Under the pieces are notes generated by a model. That model saw only the letters and a list, made by a program, of their open reading frames with translations, was not told the DNA's origin and searched no databases. Shown here in pieces: positions 1 to 6,335 of a DNA stretch of 64,000 nt; position 1 is the stretch's first letter; each line of letters begins with the position of its first letter. Both the position numbers and the translations under genes were made by a program. Source of the DNA: Paenibacillus catalpae (GTDB lineage: Bacteria; Bacillota; Bacilli; Paenibacillales; Paenibacillaceae); assembly GCF_900112695.1 (NCBI RefSeq), contig NZ_FOMT01000006.1:124001-188000 (forward strand). Reading direction: 5' to 3'.

Positions 1-1315
1 CTATTTCGAATCGAGTTACGATTCTAATCAAGCACCCTAATGTTCCAAGCAACACAATCCAAATGAGCATTTCAACCGAAGCTATGCTGTCCAAATTTCC
101 GATCACCTTCTCGAGTCCAATAACGCATCCAAGCAGATAAATCAGAAGGCCGTTTATTTTCTGCAATAAGGACTTCACAACGAATCCAAGCCATAAGGCA
201 GCAGCGCCTTCGATTAATAAGACTACGGATACGGTTTCGGAGTGAAGAGAATTAGCCAAGCAGAATAATAGGGCATAGCTTGCAATGGTTAATGTGTAAG
301 GCACTTTATCTTTGTGCTCGGGTTTCTTCAAGAACCATGCGGTTATTAAGGCGTACCCTGCAAACAGTGCAAGCATGACAATGTTAAATGGCAGATCCGA
401 ATAGGATAATTTGAACCAGACGACTGTCAGTGCGAAGCTCGGAACGAGCAATTTAAGCTGATGTTTCATTATCGTGGTCTTGAAGAAAATAGAGAGAAGC
501 AACACCAATTGCTGAACGAATACTCCGATTGCAACAATGTCCTCATTTCCGCTTGCAATTAACGCATAGATCGCTAACGCCATTTGCAGCAATACAAAGG
601 ATTGATAGAACAAAGCAACAAATTTTCTTTTTACCGCAAAAATCATGAAGCTGATGAACAGCATGGATTCGTAGGTCACCAAGAATACGACTGAAGGATG
701 ATCGCTGTTCAGCAGGAATGGTATCAGAACGCCTGCTGCGCTCGCTAACATAGCAAGGGGCTGCGATTTCAGATGGTATGAGAACACTACTCCGAGTATG
801 ACGAGCAGGAAATTGATGAGAAATGCCGCAGGTACATTTATTAGTTCGTATAAGCCGTGGGCTGCAAACGTGGTGAGCATGCCAATGCCGATGGAGCCCC
901 CTAATAGCACTTGCGAGAGCAACGGCCGCTTGGCCTTCTGCTGTCTGAATCCCGCGAATATAAAAGCCCCGCAAGCTAAATAACCTATAACTACGCGCAT
1001 GGCTTCCGTTATAAATCCGCCGTCAACGGCTGCTTTAAATCCCCAAATCATGCCGATAAGAAGCACGAATAAAAAGATTCTTGGCAGCCACACTCTTGCA
1101 ATCAGATGCTCCCAATCGGTCTTTTCTTTTCTGATTTCCTGTTTTTGTGCAGGATGCGCACCATATTCATGGCGAGTCTTCTTTAGATGATCGTTGCGTG
1201 CAGCCGGTGAGAGAGGTCTGTTAACGGGCAGTCTGCTCTGCTTCAATTCCGTTATTTCTTTTTCGAGCTCAGTAATCCTGGCTTCTAGTCTACTTACTCG
1301 ATCATCAAGTTCCAA
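1..1315 (-). CDS. DUF2339-type polytopic membrane protein (3' end outside window)
   Basis: About 438 codons are visible and the frame is still open at base 1, so the C-terminal part is missing from the window. The start is a TTG preceded by AGGAGG seven to eight bases upstream (around 1323-1328), right after an in-frame stop. The N-terminal ~30 residues are a short coiled coil (LDDRVSRLEARITELEKEI), then a basic linker, then an almost continuous series of hydrophobic helices. This coiled coil plus many-TM layout is that of DUF2339 proteins, whose function is not known. It is divergent from the fucosidase gene, with a 196-bp shared upstream region. Family call is from layout and sequence style; function unknown. 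Confidence 0.7.
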   Translation of the reverse strand, partial: MELDDRVSRLEARITELEKEITELKQSRLPVNRPLSPAARNDHLKKTRHEYGAHPAQKQEIRKEKTDWEHLIARVWLPRIFLFVLLIGMIWGFKAAVDGGFITEAMRVVIGYLACGAFIFAGFRQQKAKRPLLSQVLLGGSIGIGMLTTFAAHGLYELINVPAAFLINFLLVILGVVFSYHLKSQPLAMLASAAGVLIPFLLNSDHPSVVFLVTYESMLFISFMIFAVKRKFVALFYQSFVLLQMALAIYALIASGNEDIVAIGVFVQQLVLLLSIFFKTTIMKHQLKLLVPSFALTVVWFKLSYSDLPFNIVMLALFAGYALITAWFLKKPEHKDKVPYTLTIASYALLFCLANSLHSETVSVVLLIEGAAALWLGFVVKSLLQKINGLLIYLLGCVIGLEKVIGNLDSIASVEMLIWIVLLGTLGCLIRIVTRFEI

Positions 1316-1511
1316 TTAAGCAGCCTCCTATATTTCGTATTACAGGAAGTATTTTACTTGCCCGTATGGTTAAGCGCAACGAAATTGTAATCTTACTGCA
1401 CCTCTAAAAAGATAATTTAATCCCCATACAAGCTAATTTATCGTCTATAGCTAATTACGATTCGTTGTTAGACTTAGCTTATATTCCGATGTATGGAGGC
1501 GTTAATCTAAT

Positions 1512-2828
1512 ATGAGCCAAACCTTAATTCAAGAGCGCACAGAACGTACCGAATGGTTCCTTCATGATCGCTTTGGCATGTTTATTCACTGGGGACTGTA
1601 TGCGATACCGGCACGCGGGGAGTGGGTGCGAAGCGTAGAACGCATCAGCAACGAAGACTACCAGCCATACTTTGACGAATTCAACCCGGACCGCTACGAC
1701 CCGAAGGCTTGGGCTAAAGCGGCAAAGGCGGCAGGAATGAAGTATGCCGTTCTGACGGCTAAGCATCATGACGGCTTCTGTCTGTTCGACAGCAAACTTA
1801 CCGACTATAAATCGACCAACACGGCATGCGGCCGTGATCTTGTGCGGGAGTTTCTTGATGCTTTCCGTGAAGAAGGGCTGAAGGTCGGGTTGTACTACTC
1901 GCTGCTGGACTGGCATCATCCGGATTACCCGGCTTACGGCGATCGTATTCATCCCATGCGCGATAATGAAGCCTATAGACGTGACCCTGCCCGGTTTGGC
2001 GTCTACCTTGATTATATGCATGGACAAGTACGCGAATTGCTGACCGAATACGGCAAGCTTGATATTATGTGGTTCGATTTCTCCTATGACGATTTGAAAG
2101 GTGAGAAATGGCGGGCAACCGAGCTGATGGAAATGATCCGCTCCGAGCAGCCGTATATTATCGTCGATAACCGCCTGGAAGCAAGCGGTGAAGAAGGCGG
2201 CTCCATCTATACCGATAATCCGAGCATCTACTCGGGCGACTTTGCCTCGCCGGAACAGATCATTCCGCCTGCTGGCATCACGGACAACAATGGCCGTTCC
2301 ATCCCTTGGGAAGCCTGCATTACGTTGAACAACAACTGGGGCTATGGCGCATCCGATCACACCTATAAGACCGCCAAGACGGTCATCCGCAAGCTGACCG
2401 AATGCGTCAGCAAGAACGGCAACCTGCTGCTGAACGTCGGTCCGGACGCAAAGGGCGAGATTCCGCTGCAGTCGCTGGTGGTACTTGAAGAAGTCGGTGA
2501 ATGGCTGCGCAAGAATGGTGACAGCATTTATGGCTGCGGTGAGGCAGGCTTCTCGAAGCCGGAGTGGGGTCGTTATACGCGTAAAGGCAACAAGCTGTAT
2601 GCTCATTTGCTTGAAGAAAGCGTGGGACCAGTTAACCTGGCGGGACTGGGTGACCGCGTCAAGAGCGCAAGACTGCTGGCGGACGGCTCGGAGCTGTTTG
2701 TTACCCGCCCGTGGAACGCAACGCTTTATCCGAATGACGCGTTCTTCAACTTTGCACAGCCGGAGCATTTCACGTATCCGCTCCCGGATGAGCGCAATAC
2801 GGTAATCGAGATTATTCTAAAGGACTAG
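1512..2828 (+). CDS. GH29 alpha-L-fucosidase
   Basis: 438 aa, cytoplasmic (no signal peptide). It hydrolyses terminal alpha-L-fucosyl residues by the retaining GH29 mechanism. Visible family marks: the N-terminal WFLHDRFGMFIHWGLY block (15-30), KHHDGFCLF (84-92), and DIMWFDFSYDD (184-194), in which Asp189 is the expected nucleophile. Residues 285-315 carry the usual LLLNVGPDAKGEIP segment. The length fits a single catalytic domain with a short C-terminal beta domain. The start follows GGAGG at 1496-1500, about 12 bases upstream. It stands alone and ends before a strong hairpin, so it is probably monocistronic. The intracellular location suggests action on imported fuco-oligosaccharides. Confidence 0.93.
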   Translation: MSQTLIQERTERTEWFLHDRFGMFIHWGLYAIPARGEWVRSVERISNEDYQPYFDEFNPDRYDPKAWAKAAKAAGMKYAVLTAKHHDGFCLFDSKLTDYKSTNTACGRDLVREFLDAFREEGLKVGLYYSLLDWHHPDYPAYGDRIHPMRDNEAYRRDPARFGVYLDYMHGQVRELLTEYGKLDIMWFDFSYDDLKGEKWRATELMEMIRSEQPYIIVDNRLEASGEEGGSIYTDNPSIYSGDFASPEQIIPPAGITDNNGRSIPWEACITLNNNWGYGASDHTYKTAKTVIRKLTECVSKNGNLLLNVGPDAKGEIPLQSLVVLEEVGEWLRKNGDSIYGCGEAGFSKPEWGRYTRKGNKLYAHLLEESVGPVNLAGLGDRVKSARLLADGSELFVTRPWNATLYPNDAFFNFAQPEHFTYPLPDERNTVIEIILKD

Positions 2829-2844
2829 CATAGCATGATGAAGA

Positions 2845-2884
2845 TAGAGACATCGCCTGTCTTGTCTTGCGCGATGTCTCTTTG
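2845..2884 (+). terminator. Rho-independent terminator after the fucosidase gene
   Basis: Inverted repeat AGAGACATCGC (2846-2856) and GCGATGTCTCT (2871-2881) with a 14-base loop, followed by a short T-rich stretch. Confidence 0.7.
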
Positions 2885-2998
2885 CGTTGGAGCGGCGGAA
2901 CATCCGCAAGCGGGGGCCTCTTCGGCATTGCCTTTTCCTCTTTAGACAAGAAAATGTGGTTTATGCAAATAAAAAGGGTTGCATTTTCATATTATATG

Positions 2999-3012
2999 TC
3001 TTAAAATTAAGA
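2999..3012. promoter_or_regulatory. Upstream operator-like inverted repeat TCTTAA-N2-TTAAGA
   Basis: TCTTAAAATTAAGA forms an inverted repeat with 6-bp arms and a 2-bp centre. The same arms and spacing recur at 3091-3108. It lies ahead of the nitroreductase gene and is probably a binding site for a small winged-helix regulator, perhaps the HxlR protein encoded downstream (inference). Confidence 0.55.
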
Positions 3013-3090
3013 TAATTAAATTAAAGGAATATGGGCAAGACAATAGACGAGCATACATCGCAACTGGAAGGTGCCTTTTTTTAAACTCCA

Positions 3091-3108
3091 TATCTTAAAT
3101 TTAAGATA
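3091..3108. promoter_or_regulatory. 18-bp perfect palindrome, probable operator of the nitroreductase gene
   Basis: TATCTTAAATTTAAGATA is perfectly palindromic. Its core arms TCTTAA/TTAAGA match the site at 2999-3012; the two centres are 94 bp apart, about nine helical turns, which would suit looping or cooperative binding. It lies 47 bp before the nitroreductase start. Confidence 0.65.
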
Positions 3109-3154
3109 ATGAGATTTTGCTAAATTAATCTATTACATAGAGGAGGCGGGCGAA

Positions 3155-3781
3155 ATGAGCGATTTCGTGTCCGTAGTTACAGAGAGAAGATCTGCAAATA
3201 AATTTAACAAAGGGGTATCCATTGAAGATAAGGAACTGAATGAAATCTTTGAGCTGGTGAAGTACGCTCCGTCGTCGTTTAATTTGCAGCATGCCCATTA
3301 TATAGTCGTTAAGGATGAGGAGATCAAACAACAGGTTTATGAAGCTGCCAATAAGCAGTACAAGGTGCAAACGGCTTCCGCCGTCATTCTTGTTCTAGGA
3401 CATATGGATGCGTATCTGAATGCAGCGGAGATCAATGAAGGACTGCTGAACCTGGGGGTTATCAATAAACAGGAGTTTGATTATGCCGTATCGTCTGTTC
3501 ACGAGTTTTACGAAGAACGCGGCGAGGCCTTCAAGCGGGATGAGGCTATCCGGAATGCCAATCTATCAGCGATGCTGTTTATGCTCGCGGCCAAAGAAAA
3601 GGGCTGGGACAGCAGTCCTATGATAGGCTTTGACCCTGAAGCCATGATGAAGGTGCTGCAAGTTCCGGATCGTTATGTGCCCGCGCTGCTCATTGGAATC
3701 GGGAAAGAAGATCCTTCAAACCGCAGAATACGCGGTTACCGCAAGCCGGTCGGAGAGTTTGTCAGCTTTGAGCGGTTCTAA
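3155..3781 (+). CDS. NAD(P)H-dependent FMN nitroreductase family protein
   Basis: 208 aa. An FMN-dependent reductase of nitro compounds or quinones, dimeric in this family. The N-terminal SVVTERRSANKFNKGVSI block contains the RR/S residues that bind the FMN phosphate, followed by YAPSSFNLQ (37-45), typical of the YodC/MhqN-like subgroup. The C-terminal GIGKEDPSNRRIRGYRKPV also fits. The start ATG follows AGGAGGCGGGCGAA. Two operator palindromes lie upstream and a HxlR-type regulator follows, a context known in Bacillus for quinone/diamide-responsive reductases such as HypO/HypR and AzoR1/YodB. The inducer here is unknown. Confidence 0.88.
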   Translation: MSDFVSVVTERRSANKFNKGVSIEDKELNEIFELVKYAPSSFNLQHAHYIVVKDEEIKQQVYEAANKQYKVQTASAVILVLGHMDAYLNAAEINEGLLNLGVINKQEFDYAVSSVHEFYEERGEAFKRDEAIRNANLSAMLFMLAAKEKGWDSSPMIGFDPEAMMKVLQVPDRYVPALLIGIGKEDPSNRRIRGYRKPVGEFVSFERF

Positions 3782-3786
3782 GACTT

Positions 3787-3822
3787 TAAAGGGCGTCCTG
3801 CATAGGGCGCCCTTAACTTCTT
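3787..3822 (+). terminator. Hairpin terminator between nitroreductase and HxlR genes
   Basis: AAGGGCG (3789-3795) pairs with CGCCCTT (3808-3814), followed by a TTAACTTCTTTCT tail. It would end or attenuate nitroreductase transcripts, so the regulator may be made at a lower level. Confidence 0.5.
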
Positions 3823-3852
3823 TCTCGGAGCGGTACTCCAAACGGAGGTGAA

Positions 3853-3930
3853 ATGGTAAAGTTAGACATAGGAGGCGATCCGAAACCATGCAGAATGAGG
3901 AGAAAACTTATAATACCGCTGTTGAAGTAA
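3853..3930 (+). CDS. Possible 25-aa leader peptide overlapping the HxlR start
   Basis: An ATG at 3853 is preceded by a near-ideal GGAGGTGA two bases upstream. It opens a 25-codon frame (MVKLDIGGDPKPCRMRRKL...) that overlaps the start of the HxlR gene at 3888 in another frame and ends 43 bases into it. A strong ribosome site this close to the regulator start could make it a translated leader that tunes HxlR translation. It could also be a chance frame or simply a second ribosome landing site. No homology is claimed. Confidence 0.3.
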   Translation: MVKLDIGGDPKPCRMRRKLIIPLLK

Positions 3931-4271
3931 CTCTTGAAGTGATCGGAGGCAAGTGGAAGCCGGTTATCTTATTTCATCTCACCTTCGGCAAGAAGCGTAA
4001 TGGTGAGTTCATGCAGCTGATCCCTGCTATTTCGCAAAAAGTACTGACACAGCAGCTTGGGGAACTAGTGAGGGACGGGATCATAAACCGCATTGCTTAT
4101 AATCAAATACCTCCAAAAGTGGAATATGAGTTGACGGACTATGGGTGGAGCTTGAAAGAAATCCTGCATGCCATGTGCCGCTGGGGTGACGGGTATATGG
4201 ATAAGAAGTACGGCGACAAAGGCAAGATTCTTTTCAAACCTCCGGTATCTGAAGAGGAGATCACGGAATGA
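3888..4271 (+). CDS. HxlR-family (DUF24) winged-helix regulator without the N-terminal cysteine
   Basis: 127 aa. DNA-binding dimer of the HxlR/MarR-like group. The core VEVTLEVIGGKWKPVILFHL (12-31), the recognition-helix region ISQKVLTQQLGELVRDGII (48-66) and the wing IPPKVEYELTDYG (74-86) are intact. Most family members begin with a redox-sensing Cys-Pro just before VE.TL..IGGKWK; here those positions are Thr10-Ala11, and the only cysteine is Cys97 in helix 5. Classical thiol switching as in YodB or HypR is therefore unlikely. It probably controls the nitroreductase upstream. RBS AGGAGG lies 12 bases before the start. It overlaps the convergent reductase gene by 11 bp. Confidence 0.88.
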   Translation: MQNEEKTYNTAVEVTLEVIGGKWKPVILFHLTFGKKRNGEFMQLIPAISQKVLTQQLGELVRDGIINRIAYNQIPPKVEYELTDYGWSLKEILHAMCRWGDGYMDKKYGDKGKILFKPPVSEEEITE

Positions 4272-5322
4272 TCTTCCGCTGCCGGAAGTCTTCAAATATG
4301 TCCATAAACATTTTTTCCGTATCGATAAAGTCATGGAAGCCGAAGCGCCGGGCTTTGGAGCCGTCTGCAAAAAAGTCATAGTCCCAAGAGAACACGAAAT
4401 CCCCGAAACGCCACGATGACACGTCTTTATAGCTGATTTTCTGCAAATCGTATTTATCGACCATGGCATTCCAGAGCGGTTCTTTGTCAGCCATAACGAC
4501 ATCCAGCGACATTGGTAACGGAGGGGCGGTCTCAAGCCCGAAATAGGCGGCAATCTTCGGCCAAAGCTCGTTCCACCGGAAGAGGTCGCCGTTCGTAATG
4601 TTAAAGGCTTGATTCGCGCAGCGTTCATCGGTGGCTGCCCACACTGTCGCGCGGGCAAGCAAATTCGCGTCTGTCATTTCCAGCAGGCTATGGTAAGCAC
4701 CGGGCTTTCCCGGGAAACGAAGCGGCAGACCAAGCTCCTTCGACATGGAAGCGTAGATGGCGATAACCATCGCCAGGTTCATGGGATTGCCCAATGCAAA
4801 CCCGGCAACGACGGAAGGGCGAAGGGCTGACCAGGTCCAGCTGCTTCCCGGCTGCCGTTTCTCAAGAAACTGCTGTTGGTCGACATTAAATTCAGGCGGC
4901 ATGTGATAAGCATCCGTCTCCCGTGCCGGCGTCTTGAAGGGTCCTAGATGCGCACCGTACACTTTATAACCTTGCATGAGGCTGATATGCTGCAAATTTG
5001 GAGCGATTGGTTCAATGGCGTTGACAACATTCACGAGCATGGAAAGGTTAGGGACGACAAGTTCAGCCCATGTAGATCGATCCTGATAAGCCGCATAAAA
5101 GATATGCGTAACGGCGGTTAGTCCACTTAACTTCTCGCGGGTGTCTTCTTCATCGAGAAGATCAACGGCGATATACCGCGTCCGGCCAGAAGCCTCTCCG
5201 CCGCGCCGAGATACTCCGATAATATCCCATTCGGGAAGCGTCCTCAGATAATCGATAAGATTCCTTCCGATAACTCCGTTTGCTCCAACGACAAGAGCGG
5301 TCTTTGGCGTATCCTTTTTCAT
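4261..5322 (-). CDS. Extended SDR of the PRISE (progesterone 5-beta-reductase-like) type
   Basis: 353 aa. NAD(P)H-dependent reductase with an N-terminal Rossmann fold: ALVVGANGVIGRNLIDYL at 9-26 carries the glycine motif GxxGxxG, and VSRRGG (37-42) is the usual NADPH-binding patch. The PRISE hallmark is a catalytic YKVYG tyrosine/lysine motif instead of YxxxK; it is present as QGYKVYGAHLGPF. This group reduces activated C=C bonds of enones. The start follows GAGGAGGAATGGAAT. It is convergent with, and overlaps by 11 bp, the HxlR regulator gene. Substrate unknown. Confidence 0.85.
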   Translation of the reverse strand: MKKDTPKTALVVGANGVIGRNLIDYLRTLPEWDIIGVSRRGGEASGRTRYIAVDLLDEEDTREKLSGLTAVTHIFYAAYQDRSTWAELVVPNLSMLVNVVNAIEPIAPNLQHISLMQGYKVYGAHLGPFKTPARETDAYHMPPEFNVDQQQFLEKRQPGSSWTWSALRPSVVAGFALGNPMNLAMVIAIYASMSKELGLPLRFPGKPGAYHSLLEMTDANLLARATVWAATDERCANQAFNITNGDLFRWNELWPKIAAYFGLETAPPLPMSLDVVMADKEPLWNAMVDKYDLQKISYKDVSSWRFGDFVFSWDYDFFADGSKARRFGFHDFIDTEKMFMDIFEDFRQRKIIP

Positions 5323-5479
5323 ATTCCATTCCTCCTCTGCTTCTTGATGACTATTGTGAAACAGAACAGAGGTGCTGTGAAGTACGCACTTTCAGCTCAT
5401 ATACGCACTTTCAAGTAACCTTGTATGGTATATTCAAGGAAGAGAGCTATTTCCCCAATAACCAAAGGAAGTGCGAACA

Positions 5480-6187
5480 ATGAATCTAGAAGAGGTCATG
5501 CAGGAGCTTGAAGGGCTTAGCAAGGAACGAACCAAAAAGATCTACTTATCCAATGGCGCGCACGAACCGCTGTTTGGGGTGGCTACGGGCGAGATGAAGC
5601 CTATCTTCCGGAAAATAAAACTTAATCAGCCGCTGGCCGAGCAGCTCTATGCGACAGGGAATTATGACGCGATGTACTTCGCCGGGATCATTGCCGACCC
5701 GAAGGCGATGACGGAAGCGGATTTCGAGCGGTGGATTGACGGCGCGTATTTTTACATGCTGTCGGACTATGTGGTGGCTGTAACGTTGTCTGAAGCGGAT
5801 ATTGCGCAAGAGGTGTCCGATAAATGGATTGCAAGCGGTGAGGAGCTTAAGATGTCGGCGGGCTGGAGCTGTTACTGCTGGCTGCTCGGCAATCGTCCGG
5901 ACAGCGAGTTCTCCGAGGAGAAAATCGCGGGTATGCTGGAGCTTGTGAAAGATTCGATTCATGATGCGCCTGAACGCACGAAATACGCGATGAACAATTT
6001 CCTGTACACCGTAGCCTCATCCTATCTGCCGCTCCATGACAAGGCGGTTGAGACCGCAAAGGAAGTAGGTCCGGTAGAGGTTGGCAAGGGTACGGCGAAA
6101 AACAAGCTTATCAACGCTTCCGTTAATATTCAGAAGGCGGTAGACAAAGGGCAGCTCGGCTTCAAGCGTAAACATGTAAGATGTTAA
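5480..6187 (+). CDS. DNA alkylation repair protein (HEAT-repeat, AlkC/AlkD superfamily)
   Basis: 235 aa, all-helical. Sequence features such as LSKERTKKIYLSNGAHEPLFGV at the N terminus and the repeated W/Y-rich helices (ADFERWIDGAYFYMLSDYVV) fit the PF08713 family of HEAT-repeat DNA glycosylases that remove N3/N7-alkylpurines. The catalytic Asp/Trp of AlkD could not be assigned with confidence, so activity is inferred from family only. I place the start at ATG 5480, eight bases after AAAGGAAG, rather than the upstream in-frame GTG at 5471, which overlaps the ribosome site. Divergent from the PRISE-type reductase. Confidence 0.75.
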   Translation: MNLEEVMQELEGLSKERTKKIYLSNGAHEPLFGVATGEMKPIFRKIKLNQPLAEQLYATGNYDAMYFAGIIADPKAMTEADFERWIDGAYFYMLSDYVVAVTLSEADIAQEVSDKWIASGEELKMSAGWSCYCWLLGNRPDSEFSEEKIAGMLELVKDSIHDAPERTKYAMNNFLYTVASSYLPLHDKAVETAKEVGPVEVGKGTAKNKLINASVNIQKAVDKGQLGFKRKHVRC

Positions 6188-6290
6188 TCTCTTTATCCAG
6201 CCCCATCAGGTTTATTGGTTACTTTATCATCTCGGTTAGCGTGCTGATTGGCGCATCCATGTTGCTTCTCAGCATTTTTCGATAATACAT

Positions 6291-6325
6291 AAAGCCCCCG
6301 CACCTACGTAAGGAGCGGGGGCTTT
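6291..6325. terminator. Bidirectional terminator hairpin
   Basis: AAAGCCCCCGC (6291-6301) and GCGGGGGCTTT (6315-6325) form a GC-rich stem between the convergent alkylation-repair and GH78 genes, with A/T runs at both ends. Confidence 0.8.
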
Positions 6326-6335
6326 GCTATATCTT

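Noticed and set aside
1524..2768. 414-aa open frame on the minus strand over the fucosidase gene
   Set aside because: Codon-phase shadow of a clear GH29 enzyme; no ribosome site or recognisable domain.
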